Positions 45,040-53,852 of a stretch of DNA of 64,000 nucleotides are shown piece by piece (positions within the stretch are counted from its first letter, which is position 1; every line of letters starts with the position of its first letter). The notes under the pieces were generated by a model. It searched no databases and was not told the origin of the DNA. It saw nothing but the letters and a program-made list of their open reading frames with translations. Location: assembly GCF_016648105.1 (NCBI RefSeq), contig NZ_JACVVE010000025.1, forward strand, positions 41,797 through 105,796. The letters run 5' to 3'. This stretch comes from Pseudomonas sp. S31 (GTDB taxonomy: Bacteria; Pseudomonadota; Gammaproteobacteria; Pseudomonadales; Pseudomonadaceae). A program made the position numbers and the translations under genes.

Positions 45040-47175
45040 ATGTCAGTGAGTCACTTGCAACACGCAGCCTTCTCCAGCCTCACCCCCCTGGTACAACCGC
45101 GCTCGGTTGCCGTGGTCGGCGCCTCCAGCGACCCGCACCGCATCGGTGGCCGCCCCATTGCCTACATGCTGCGCAACGGTTTCAGCGGGCGCATCCTCCC
45201 GGTCAACCCCAACCGCACCGAGATCCAGGGGCTGCCGGCCTATGCCAGTGTCGAGGCACTGCCAGAAGCGCCCGACGTGGCCATCGTCGCGGTGCCGGCA
45301 CCGCAGGTGCTGGAGACCATTCAGGCGTTGGGGCGCAAGGGTGCGCGCAGCGCCATCGTGTTCTCCTCGGGCTTCAGCGAGGTCGGCGAGGAAGGCGTGG
45401 CCATGCAGGATGCCATCGTCGACGCTGCTCGTGCCGCCAACATGCGCCTGCTCGGGCCCAACGCCCTGGGCGTGTTCAACGCCAACCTCGGCTACTATGC
45501 GTTCTTCTCCACCAGCCTGGAACGCGGCATCCCGCTGCCCGGTCGAGTCGGCATCGCCACTCAGTCCGGCGCCTACGGCGCGCACCTGCTCGGTCTGTCG
45601 CGCCAACGCGGGCTGGGCACGCCGATCTGCATCGCCACCGGCAACGAAGCCGACGTCACCCTGGGCGACAGCATCGGCTGGCTGGTGGAGTCGCCGGACG
45701 TCGATGTGGTCATGGCCTACGCCGAATCCATCCGTAACGTCGACAGCTTCCTCGCCGCCCTGGAAGCCGCGCATCGCGCCGGCAAGCCGGTGATCCTGCA
45801 CAAGGTCGGGCGCAGCGAGCTGGGCGGCCGCGCGGCGATGTCGCACACCGCGTCGCTGGCCGGCGACGACAAGGTGCTCGACGCCGTACTGGCCGACTAC
45901 GCGGTGATCCGCGCCCGGACCACCGAGGAACTGGTGGACATCGCCTACCTGGCCACCCAACGCCTGTACCCGATCGACAACAGCCTGGGCATGATCACCG
46001 TCAGTGGTGGCGCCGGGATCATCGTCAGCGACACCGCAGAGGACGTCGGCCTGCCCATGCCGGCGATGCCCGAGGCCGCCCAGCAACGCCTCAAGCAGCG
46101 CCTGTCGTACGCCTCGCCGATGAACCCGGTGGACTGCACCGCGCAGGCCCTCAACGACCTGAGCCTGGTGCACGACTTCACCGAATCGATGGTGGTGGAC
46201 GGCGGCTACCGCTCGCTGATCGCCTATTTCACCCAGGCAGGCACCGCCGCATCCATCGGCCCGCGCCTGGCCGAGCAGTTCAGCCGAATCAAGGCCGATC
46301 ACCCCGACCGCCTGTTCGTCGTCTCGGTGATGGGCGAAGGCGAGGAGCTGGCGCCCTATCAGAATGCCGGCTTCGCCCTGTTCGAAGACCCGACCCGCGC
46401 TGTGCATGCCATCAATGCCATGGGCAAGCTCGGCGAGGCCTTCGCCCGGCCGTTGCGCCCGCGCGCCGCAGCAGGTGGCGTCGAGTTGCCGGCGCGGACC
46501 CCAGGCGAAGCCGAGGCCAAGCAACTGCTGGCGCGTGCGGGGATCGAGTCGGCACCCGAGCAAGTCCTGCGCAGCCCTGACGAAGCCGCCGCCTTCGCCG
46601 AGCGCATCGGCTTCCCGGTGGTACTGAAGATCGCCTCGGCGGACATCCTGCACAAATCCGAAATCGGTGGCGTGCTGCTCAATGTCGACAGCGCCCAGGC
46701 GGTGCGCGAAGGCTTCGCCCTGCTGCTGCGCCGCGCCGCCGAGCACGCCCCCGAGGCGCGTATCGACGGCGTGCTGGTGGCGCGCCAGCTGCAAGGTGGC
46801 GTGGAGTGCTTCATGGGCATCCAGCGCGACCCGCAGTTCGGCCCGGTGGCGGTGTTCGGCCTCGGCGGCATCTTCGTCGAAGTGCTCAAGGACGTGGTGT
46901 TCCGCCGCTGCCCGTTCGGCGTCGACGAGGCCGAGCAGATGATCCGCAGCATCAAGGGGGCGCCGCTGCTGCTCGGCGCACGTGGCCGCCCGGTCACCGA
47001 CATCAAGGCACTGGCCAAGGTCCTGTCGCAGCTTTCGCAATTCGCCGCCGCGGCAGGCCCACGCCTGCGCTCGGTGGACCTCAACCCGGTCTTCGCCATG
47101 CCCGAAGGGCAAGGTGCCTGGGCCGCCGATGCGGTACTGGAAGTCGAGGAGATGGACCATGGCACTGAATCCTGA
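45040..47175 (+). CDS. NDP-forming acyl-CoA ligase (acetate-CoA ligase family)
   Basis: 711 residues. Order: CoA-binding Rossmann domain (VAVVGASSDPHRIGGRPI), succinyl-CoA-ligase-like domains with the phospho-His region AAMSHTASLAGDD near 275, and a C-terminal ATP-grasp part (VLKIASADILHKSEIGGV, FGLGGIFVEVLKDVVFR). Such single-chain ADP-forming ligases activate carboxylic acids reversibly, in contrast to the AMP-forming ones usual for fatty acids. ATG 45040 follows AGGTGGAAC. A 108-bp gap before it holds a 9-bp inverted repeat (44947-44955 and 44993-45001). It likely starts the pathway. Confidence 0.88.
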   Translation: MSVSHLQHAAFSSLTPLVQPRSVAVVGASSDPHRIGGRPIAYMLRNGFSGRILPVNPNRTEIQGLPAYASVEALPEAPDVAIVAVPAPQVLETIQALGRKGARSAIVFSSGFSEVGEEGVAMQDAIVDAARAANMRLLGPNALGVFNANLGYYAFFSTSLERGIPLPGRVGIATQSGAYGAHLLGLSRQRGLGTPICIATGNEADVTLGDSIGWLVESPDVDVVMAYAESIRNVDSFLAALEAAHRAGKPVILHKVGRSELGGRAAMSHTASLAGDDKVLDAVLADYAVIRARTTEELVDIAYLATQRLYPIDNSLGMITVSGGAGIIVSDTAEDVGLPMPAMPEAAQQRLKQRLSYASPMNPVDCTAQALNDLSLVHDFTESMVVDGGYRSLIAYFTQAGTAASIGPRLAEQFSRIKADHPDRLFVVSVMGEGEELAPYQNAGFALFEDPTRAVHAINAMGKLGEAFARPLRPRAAAGGVELPARTPGEAEAKQLLARAGIESAPEQVLRSPDEAAAFAERIGFPVVLKIASADILHKSEIGGVLLNVDSAQAVREGFALLLRRAAEHAPEARIDGVLVARQLQGGVECFMGIQRDPQFGPVAVFGLGGIFVEVLKDVVFRRCPFGVDEAEQMIRSIKGAPLLLGARGRPVTDIKALAKVLSQLSQFAAAAGPRLRSVDLNPVFAMPEGQGAWAADAVLEVEEMDHGTES

Positions 47176-48043
47176 GCATCTGCTGAGCTACCCGATCCCC
47201 GAAGTGCGCCAGCACCTGAGCCGCCAGGACAGCGCCTTGTATGCGCTGTCGGTGGGGCTCGGCGCCGACCCGATGGACGAGCACCAGCTGGCCTTCGTCG
47301 ACGCCAACCGCGACCTCCAGGCGCTGCCGTGCATGGCAGTGGTGCTCGGCCACCCAGGCTTCTGGCTGGGCAACCCGGACACCGGCGTCGATGCCCTGCG
47401 CCTGGTCCACGGCGAACAGAGCATCGAGTGGCACCAACCGTTGCCGGTCGAGGGCGAGCTGATCGGCCGCACCCGGGTCACTGGCCTGGTCGACAAAGGC
47501 GCCGGCAAGGGCGCACTGGTGTACAGCGAAAAAGTCGTCAGCGATGCCACCAGTGGTGAAGTGATGGCCATCACCCGCAGCACCACCTTCCTGCGCGGCG
47601 ATGGTGGCTTCGGCGGCGACAGCCAGTCGCTGAGCCAGCCGCACCGCATGCCCGAGTCGGCAGCGGACCTGGTCATCGACCTGCCGACCCGCCCGGAGCA
47701 AGCGCTGTACTACCGCCTCAACGGCGACGACAACCCGATCCACGCCAATCCCTCGGCGGCGGTGCGCGGCGGCTTCGCCAGGCCGATCCTGCACGGCCTG
47801 TGCACCCTGGGAGTGGCCTTTCACGCGCTGCTGCGCGGGGTGGCCGACTACCGCGCCGATCGGTTCGCACACCTGCAAGTGCGGTTCTCGGCCCCGGTGT
47901 TCCCCGGCGAAACCCTGCGTACCGAGATCTGGAACGACGGCTCCTTCCGCACCCGCGTGGTCGAGCGCGATGTGGTGGTGCTGGACAACGGCCACGTGCG
48001 CCTGACGCCGCAAGGGAGTGCCAACCTGGCCGGGCGGGCATAG
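47159..48043 (+). CDS. MaoC-family (R)-specific enoyl-CoA hydratase, hydratase-2 type
   Basis: 294 residues: a double hot-dog. The C-terminal hot-dog contains the hydratase-2 signature YYRLNGDDNPIHANPSAAVRGGF...PILHGLCTLG, with catalytic Asp/His near 186-191, as in the hydratase part of peroxisomal MFE-2. The N-terminal hot-dog is degenerate (LPCMAVVLGHPGFWLG). It adds water to a 2-enoyl-CoA with R stereochemistry. Overlaps the ligase gene by 17 bp. Confidence 0.87.
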   Translation: MALNPEHLLSYPIPEVRQHLSRQDSALYALSVGLGADPMDEHQLAFVDANRDLQALPCMAVVLGHPGFWLGNPDTGVDALRLVHGEQSIEWHQPLPVEGELIGRTRVTGLVDKGAGKGALVYSEKVVSDATSGEVMAITRSTTFLRGDGGFGGDSQSLSQPHRMPESAADLVIDLPTRPEQALYYRLNGDDNPIHANPSAAVRGGFARPILHGLCTLGVAFHALLRGVADYRADRFAHLQVRFSAPVFPGETLRTEIWNDGSFRTRVVERDVVVLDNGHVRLTPQGSANLAGRA

Positions 48044-48083
48044 CGCGACGACGACCTCAACCCCATTTGCGAGAACAACAACA

Positions 48084-49442
48084 ATGAACGCATCCGACAG
48101 CTTGGCCCAGAACGCCGCCCTACCCCGGCGGACCCTGGTGATCGCATTCCTCTTCTGCTTCCTCGGCCTGCTGGCCGACGGCGCGGACCTGATGTTTCTC
48201 GCCTACAGCCTGAACAGCCTCAAGGCCGAGTTCGGCCTGAGCAACTTCGAGGCGGGCTCGCTGGGCAGCATCACCCTGGCCGGCATGGCCATCGGCGGTA
48301 TCTACGGTGGCTGGGCCTGCGACCGTTTCGGCCGCGTGCGGGTAGTGACCTGGACCATCCTGGTGTTTTCCGCCGGCACCGCCCTGCTGGGGCTGGCGCA
48401 CAACTACTGGGCGTTCGCGGTGGTGCGCTTCATCTCCTCGCTGGGGCTAGGCTCGCTGTTCGTCGCCTGCAACATCCTGATGTCCGAATTCGTCACCGCC
48501 AAGTACCGCACCACCATCCTCGCCACCATGCAGGCCGGCTGGACGGTGGGCTACCTGGTGGCGACGGTGCTGGCCGGGCAGATCATCCCCGAGCATGGCT
48601 GGCGGGTGCTGTTCTTCACCGCCGTGGGCGCCGGATTGCTGTGCCTGGCCCTGCGCCCCTGGGTACCGGAGTCGCCGTCGTGGCTCGCCGCCCGCGCCCA
48701 GCGCAGCCAGCCGGCTACCAGCCGTGGCCAGGCCAAGGTCGCCAGCGGCGGCTTGCGCCAGCTGCTGGTCGATGCACCGACACGACGGATGTTCCTGCTG
48801 TGGAGCCTGACCTCGTGCTTCCTCCTGTTCGGCTACTACGGCACCAACAACTGGATGCCGTCGTATCTGGAAAGCGAGCTGGGCATGAACTTCAAGTCCA
48901 TGACCGGCTACATGGTCGGCACCTACACCGCGATGATCCTCGGCAAGGTGGTGGCCGGCATCGCCTCGGACAGCTTCGGCCGTCGCGTGACCTTCGCCGC
49001 CGGCGCCATCGGCACCGCGCTGTTCATGCCGGTGATCGTGTTCTGGCACACCCCCGACAACATCCTCTGGGTACTCACCCTGTTCGGCTTCATCTACGGC
49101 GTACCGGTGGGCGTGCTGGCCACCTACATGACCGAGAGCTTCTCCACCCAGGTCCGTGGCGCCGCCGTAGGCACCGCCTACAACCTCGGGCGCATCGGCG
49201 CGGCGGTGGCTCCGGCGGCCATCGGCCTGCTGGCCACCCATGTATCGATCGGCGCGGGCTTCCTGGTGATGGGCATCACCTACGTCATCACCGGCCTGAT
49301 CCCGGCCCTGGCCATCCCCAACCGCCTCTATGACCCCAACCGCGAAGCCCGCAGCGCCAAGGCCGCCACGCCGGCGCAGGCCACCGCGCAAAACCCTGCC
49401 CGGCCACTGGGCAAGCCAGCCACCGAGGAGGGCCTGGGATGA
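48084..49442 (+). CDS. MFS transporter, AAHS-like carboxylate:H+ symporter
   Basis: 452 residues, 12 helices. Helix 1 has LLADGADLMFLAYSLNSL, the acidic DGxD pattern of AAHS carriers, and loop 2-3 has WACDRFGRVRV. A late motif STQVRGAAVGTAYNLGRIGAA resembles PcaK/BenK. The Ala/Pro/Gln-rich C-terminal tail is low complexity. In the middle of the catabolic cluster, it probably imports the cluster substrate. ATG 48084; its stop overlaps the thioesterase gene. Confidence 0.86.
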   Translation: MNASDSLAQNAALPRRTLVIAFLFCFLGLLADGADLMFLAYSLNSLKAEFGLSNFEAGSLGSITLAGMAIGGIYGGWACDRFGRVRVVTWTILVFSAGTALLGLAHNYWAFAVVRFISSLGLGSLFVACNILMSEFVTAKYRTTILATMQAGWTVGYLVATVLAGQIIPEHGWRVLFFTAVGAGLLCLALRPWVPESPSWLAARAQRSQPATSRGQAKVASGGLRQLLVDAPTRRMFLLWSLTSCFLLFGYYGTNNWMPSYLESELGMNFKSMTGYMVGTYTAMILGKVVAGIASDSFGRRVTFAAGAIGTALFMPVIVFWHTPDNILWVLTLFGFIYGVPVGVLATYMTESFSTQVRGAAVGTAYNLGRIGAAVAPAAIGLLATHVSIGAGFLVMGITYVITGLIPALAIPNRLYDPNREARSAKAATPAQATAQNPARPLGKPATEEGLG

Positions 49443-49885
49443 ACGACAACACCTGCGCAGCGAACACCGCCGAGCGGGAAATTTTCCCCAGCGGCCGCTC
49501 CACCTTCCAGGAATTCATCGGCCTGGAGCGCTGGATCGAGGGCGACACCGCCCGGGTCCGCCTGCGCCACCAGCCCGAACTGATGAACTACAACGACACC
49601 TTCCACGGCGGCGTGCTGATGAGCGTGCTCGATGCCGCCATGGCCGGGGCCGTCCGCATCGCAGTACCGGGCTGCTCGATGGTCACCATCGACATGGCCA
49701 GCCACTTCATGGGCGCCACCCGCGGCGAGCTCAATGCCGTCGGCAAGGTGCTGCGGCGCACCCGCACGCTGTGCTTCTGCACGGCACAGATCTTCGACCA
49801 GGATGGCGAGCTGATCGCCAGCGCCACCGGCAGTTTCAAGTACCGGCCCGCGGCGGCCGGAGCTGTTCAACCGACACGGGAATGA
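49439..49885 (+). CDS. PaaI-type hot-dog thioesterase
   Basis: 148 residues, hot-dog fold. FHGGVLMSVLDAAMAGAVRIA (from about residue 57) carries the HGG...LD active-site pattern of PaaI-like acyl-CoA thioesterases. It overlaps the MFS gene by 4 bp. A role in freeing CoA from dead-end intermediates is typical for such enzymes in degradation clusters. Confidence 0.85.
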   Translation: MNDNTCAANTAEREIFPSGRSTFQEFIGLERWIEGDTARVRLRHQPELMNYNDTFHGGVLMSVLDAAMAGAVRIAVPGCSMVTIDMASHFMGATRGELNAVGKVLRRTRTLCFCTAQIFDQDGELIASATGSFKYRPAAAGAVQPTRE

Positions 49886-49889
49886 CGAC

Positions 49890-50957
49890 ATGACAGAACA
49901 CGCTGAACTGGCAGCAGAACGCGAAGAACGCCTGCGCATGATCCGCGACAGTGCGGCCTCGCTGGTGCCGCGCGACGGCGGCCTGAACCGGGTCCGCCGC
50001 CAGCGCTTCCAGGCGCCAGGCATCGACCGCGACGCCTGGGCCGAAGTCTGCGCCATGGGCTGGCCGGGCCTGCGCCTGGCCGAGGACGAGGGCGGCAGCG
50101 GCCTGGGCATGGCCGAATACGCCGCGCTGCTCGAAGAACTGGGCCGTGGCCTGTTGCCCGAGCCGCTGATCGAGGCGAGCCTGGTGGCTCCCTTGCTGCC
50201 CGCCGCCGAGCGTGACGCGCTGCTGGCAGGCGACCGGCTGATCCTGCCGGCCGGTCTCGGTTTCGAAAGCGCCAACCTGCCGGTGCTGCGCGATGGCCAG
50301 CTGCACGGTGAAGTCGCCCATGTGGCGCTGGGCGCGACCGCCGACGCCTGGCTGGTGGCCTGCGAACAGGACTTGGCCCCGGGGTTGGCACTCGTACGTC
50401 GCAATGCCCAAGGCCTCACCGTCACGCAGGAACCGACCCAGGACGGCGGCCACCTGGCGCGCCTGCGTTTTGCCGGCACTCCGGCCGAGCCGGTGGCCAA
50501 CCAGCCCGCAGCCCTCGACGAAGCCACCGTGGCCTGCGCCGCCTACCTGGTGGGGCTGATGGATGCCGCCTTCGAGCGCACCCGCGAATACCTGGGCGTG
50601 CGCCGCCAGTTCGGCCGCGAGATCGGCAGCTTCCAGTCGCTGCAACACCGCATGGTCGACCTCAAGCTGCAGATCGAACTGGCCCGCGCCATCGTCGGCG
50701 AGGCGGCCAGCGCACTGGATGCAGGCGCCCCGGCGACACGCGTGCAGCGCCTGGTGTCCACCGCCAAGGTGCGCGCAGCGGATGCGGCGATGCTGGTGAC
50801 CCGCCAGGCGATCCAGCTGCATGGCGGCATCGGCTACACCGACGAAGCCGACATCGGCCTGTTCCTGCGCCGCGCCATGGTGCTGCTCAACCACCACGGC
50901 TCGCTGGCCTTCCACCGCCAGCGCTACATCGACCTGCTGCACGCGGAGGTGGCCTGA
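49890..50957 (+). CDS. Acyl-CoA dehydrogenase, C-terminal-motif subunit of a predicted heteromer
   Basis: 355 residues. The C-terminal domain is canonical: RRQFGREIGSFQSLQHRMVD (near 236) is the FAD-binding arginine segment, and QLHGGIGYTDEADIGLFLRRA closes the fold. The middle domain lacks the usual (T/S)EPxAGSD flavin/substrate loop; the region reads LILPAGLGFESANLPVL. The neighbouring dehydrogenase has the reverse pattern, suggesting an alpha2-beta2 enzyme as in ChsE-type steroid dehydrogenases. Confidence 0.83.
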   Translation: MTEHAELAAEREERLRMIRDSAASLVPRDGGLNRVRRQRFQAPGIDRDAWAEVCAMGWPGLRLAEDEGGSGLGMAEYAALLEELGRGLLPEPLIEASLVAPLLPAAERDALLAGDRLILPAGLGFESANLPVLRDGQLHGEVAHVALGATADAWLVACEQDLAPGLALVRRNAQGLTVTQEPTQDGGHLARLRFAGTPAEPVANQPAALDEATVACAAYLVGLMDAAFERTREYLGVRRQFGREIGSFQSLQHRMVDLKLQIELARAIVGEAASALDAGAPATRVQRLVSTAKVRAADAAMLVTRQAIQLHGGIGYTDEADIGLFLRRAMVLLNHHGSLAFHRQRYIDLLHAEVA

Positions 50958-51721
50958 TGGAGGCGCGGCTGATCCAGGAAACCCACGGTTCGGTGCGCCT
51001 GCTGCGCCTGGACAACCCGGCCCGGCGCAATGCCCTGTCCCGCGCCTTGCGCGCCGAGTTGCACGTGGCCCTGCAGCAGGCCGATGAGGACCCGGCCATT
51101 CGCAGCGTGGTGCTCACCGGCTCTGCCGAGGTGTTCAGTGCTGGCGGCGACCTCAGCGACATGAACGTCGGCGACCTCAACGCCGGCCGCGTGCGCATGC
51201 AGAAGAACGCGGAGCTGGTGCGGCAGATGCTGCGCATGAACAAGCCACTGATCGCCGCCATCGAAGGCTGGGCGGTAGGCGCCGGGCTGTCGGTGGCCCT
51301 GGCCTGCGACAGCTTGGTGTGCGGCGCCACGGCGCGCTTCGCCGCCGGCTTCGGCAAGGTCGGGCTGCTCGCCGACCTGGGCCAGTTGCACACCCTGCCG
51401 GCACGTATCGGCATCGGCCGAGCACGCCAGGTGCTGATGTTCGGCCAGGTGATCGAAGCCGAGGAAGCGCTGCGCATCGGCCTGGTAGACCAGCTGTGCG
51501 CCGCCGGCGATGCCTTGAGCACGGCCTTGGCGCTGGCCGCCCGGGTCGAGCAACAGGCGCCGCTACCGCTGGCCATGACCAAGGCCCTGCTGGCCGACGG
51601 CCTGGAACTGCTGCTCGAACGCGAGGGTGACTTCCAGGCGCAGCTGTTCCTCAGCGCCGATCACGCCGAAGGCAAAGCCGCCTTCCTCGACAAGCGCTCC
51701 CCCTCTTTCAAAGGACAATGA
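50957..51721 (+). CDS. Enoyl-CoA hydratase/isomerase (crotonase family)
   Basis: 254 residues. AEVFSAGGDLSDM (near 56) and EGWAVGAGLSVALACD (near 97) are the two oxyanion-hole loops. The segment FAAGFGKVGLLADLGQLHTLP has Asp/Leu where many hydratases have a catalytic Glu, so an isomerase or other crotonase reaction is possible. Start and stop share bases with neighbours (stop 1-2 bp before the next start). Confidence 0.85.
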   Translation: MEARLIQETHGSVRLLRLDNPARRNALSRALRAELHVALQQADEDPAIRSVVLTGSAEVFSAGGDLSDMNVGDLNAGRVRMQKNAELVRQMLRMNKPLIAAIEGWAVGAGLSVALACDSLVCGATARFAAGFGKVGLLADLGQLHTLPARIGIGRARQVLMFGQVIEAEEALRIGLVDQLCAAGDALSTALALAARVEQQAPLPLAMTKALLADGLELLLEREGDFQAQLFLSADHAEGKAAFLDKRSPSFKGQ

Positions 51722-51722
51722 C

Positions 51723-52868
51723 ATGACCGACTACAACGTCTTGGGCGATGACGAGTTCCGCCAGCTGGTACGCGAGTGGGTCGCCGCCAACTATCCGCAA
51801 CATATCCGCAACCCGGCCCACCGCTTGGGGCGCGAAGAGACCTGGGAGTGGTACCAGGCGCTGTCGCGCCAGGGCTGGCTGTGCCCAGGCTGGCCGGTGG
51901 CACATGGCGGCATGGGCCTGAGTGCCGGCAAACAGTTGGTGATGATGGAAGAAATGGAAGACTACGGCTGCGCACGCCTGCCCGACAGCGGCATCACCAT
52001 GCTCGGCCCGCTGCTGATCCGCTATGGCAGCGACGCCCAGCGCGAGCGCTTCCTGCCACGCATCCTCAGCGGCGAGGACATCTGGTGCCAAGGCTACAGC
52101 GAGCCGAACGCCGGCTCCGACCTGGCCAGCCTGCGCACCGAGGCGGTGCTGGACGGCGACGACTGGGTGATCAACGGTCAAAAAACCTGGACCACCATGG
52201 GCAGCGAGGCCAACTGGATCTTCGTCCTCGCCCGCACCGAGCGCAGCGCCAAGCCCCAGCAGGGCATCAGCTTCCTGCTGGTGCCGATGGACACGCCCGG
52301 CGTCGAGGTGCGGCCGATCCTCAACCTGGAACTGCAGGGCGAGTTCTGCGAAGTGTTCTTCAACGACGTGCGCGTGCCGCAGGCCAACCTGGTCGGCGCG
52401 GTCAACCAGGGCTGGGGCATGGCCAAGGCGCTGCTGGGCTTCGAGCGGATCTTCCTCGGCTCGCCCAAGCAGGCCACCTTCGCCCTCGAGCGCCTGGTGC
52501 GCCTGGCTCGCCATCAGGGCCTGTGGCAAGACCCAGTGTTCGCCCAGCGCTTCGCCGCCCTGAGCATGGACCTGGACTGCCACAAGGCGCTCTACGAACG
52601 CTTCGCCGAACGCCTGCGCCGTGGCGAAGAACTGGGCCCGGACGTTTCCATGCTGAAGATCCACCAGTCCGAGCTGTACCAGCGCATCAGCGAGCTGGGC
52701 CTGGAAATCGCCGGTGCCGATTCGGCGCTGCTGCACCCGTTCAGCGACGACCCCGAGCTGCACCCGGCCGGCATCTTCATCCAGTCGCGGCCCACCACCA
52801 TCTACGGCGGCACCAACGAGATCCAGCGCAACATCCTGGCCAAGGCCGTGCTCGGCCTGCCGAACTGA
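51723..52868 (+). CDS. Acyl-CoA dehydrogenase, middle-domain-motif subunit of a predicted heteromer
   Basis: 381 residues. The middle-domain loop YSEPNAGSDLASLRTEA (near 119) and GQKTWTT are present, and the C-terminus has TIYGGTNEIQRNILAKAVLGLP. It lacks the RxQFGxxIxxFQxxQH segment; the stretch after the helix entry reads ERLVRLARHQGLWQDP. Together with the upstream dehydrogenase it would make one complete flavin site per pair. ATG 51723. It starts 1-2 bp after the crotonase stop. Confidence 0.84.
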   Translation: MTDYNVLGDDEFRQLVREWVAANYPQHIRNPAHRLGREETWEWYQALSRQGWLCPGWPVAHGGMGLSAGKQLVMMEEMEDYGCARLPDSGITMLGPLLIRYGSDAQRERFLPRILSGEDIWCQGYSEPNAGSDLASLRTEAVLDGDDWVINGQKTWTTMGSEANWIFVLARTERSAKPQQGISFLLVPMDTPGVEVRPILNLELQGEFCEVFFNDVRVPQANLVGAVNQGWGMAKALLGFERIFLGSPKQATFALERLVRLARHQGLWQDPVFAQRFAALSMDLDCHKALYERFAERLRRGEELGPDVSMLKIHQSELYQRISELGLEIAGADSALLHPFSDDPELHPAGIFIQSRPTTIYGGTNEIQRNILAKAVLGLPN

Positions 52869-52916
52869 ACCCTGTGCAAACGCTGTGCATACCGAATTCT
52901 GAATGAGGAACGAGCA

Positions 52917-53834
52917 ATGACCCAACGACTCAACGAAGGCAAGGTAGCGATCGTCACTGGCGCAGGCGGCGGTATCGGCCGTGAGATCGCCCTGGCCCTG
53001 GCCGACAGCGGCGCGCGGGTGCTGATCAACGACATCGGCGTTTCGCTGCAAGGGGATGGCGGCTCGGCGTCGCCGGCCGAGGAAACCCTCGGCCTGATCC
53101 GCCAACGCGGTGGCGACGGCGCGATCAACACCGACAGCGTATCGGACTGGGACAGCGCCCGGCGCATCGTCTCCAGCGCCGTGGACGCCTTCGGCCGGGT
53201 GGACATCGTGGTCAACAACGCCGGCATCCTGCGCGACGCGATCTTCCACAAGATGAGTGCCGAGGACTGGTTGTCGGTGATCAACGTGCATCTCAACGGC
53301 AGTTTCTTCGTCAGCCGTGCCGCCGCCGAGCACTTTCGCGCGCAGAACAGCGGCGCCTTCGTGCACATGACCAGCACCTCGGGGCTGATCGGCAACTTCG
53401 GCCAGGCCAACTATTCAGCGGCCAAGCTGGGCATCGTCGCCCTGAGCAAGTCCATCGCCCTCGACATGCAACGCTACAACGTGCGCTCCAACTGCATCGC
53501 GCCGTTCGCCTGGAGCCGCATGACCGACTCGATCCCGGCCGATACCCCGGAGCAGAAGGCGCGGGTGGAGAAACTCCAGCGCATGACCCCGGACAAGAAC
53601 GCACCGCTGGCCGTGTACCTGGCCTCCGACGCTGCCCGCGAGGTCAATGGCCAGGTGTTCGCCGCCCGCAACCACGAGCTGTTCCTGATGAGCCAGAGCC
53701 GCCCGCTGCGCAGCGTCCACAGCGAACAGGGCTGGACCCCGCAGGCCATCGCCGAACACGGCATGCCGGCGCTGCGCAACAGCTTCATGGACCTGGCGCG
53801 CAGCCCGGACGTGTTCTCCTGGGACCCACTCTGA
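52917..53834 (+). CDS. Short-chain dehydrogenase, MFE-2-type (3R)-hydroxyacyl-CoA dehydrogenase-like
   Basis: 305 residues. VTGAGGGIGREIA (residues 13-25) binds NAD(P), NNAGILRD is near 99, and the catalytic Ser-Tyr-Lys is SGLIGNFGQANYSAAKLG (Tyr near 164). The NNAGILRD and insert before it (IGVSLQGDGG) mirror peroxisomal MFE-2. Its C-terminal extension of about 50 residues is unusual for a simple SDR. It would oxidise the R-hydroxyacyl-CoA made by the MaoC hydratase. GAGG precedes ATG 52917 with 8 nt. Confidence 0.85.
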   Translation: MTQRLNEGKVAIVTGAGGGIGREIALALADSGARVLINDIGVSLQGDGGSASPAEETLGLIRQRGGDGAINTDSVSDWDSARRIVSSAVDAFGRVDIVVNNAGILRDAIFHKMSAEDWLSVINVHLNGSFFVSRAAAEHFRAQNSGAFVHMTSTSGLIGNFGQANYSAAKLGIVALSKSIALDMQRYNVRSNCIAPFAWSRMTDSIPADTPEQKARVEKLQRMTPDKNAPLAVYLASDAAREVNGQVFAARNHELFLMSQSRPLRSVHSEQGWTPQAIAEHGMPALRNSFMDLARSPDVFSWDPL

Positions 53835-53852
53835 GCCGGCGAGGACATGCCC

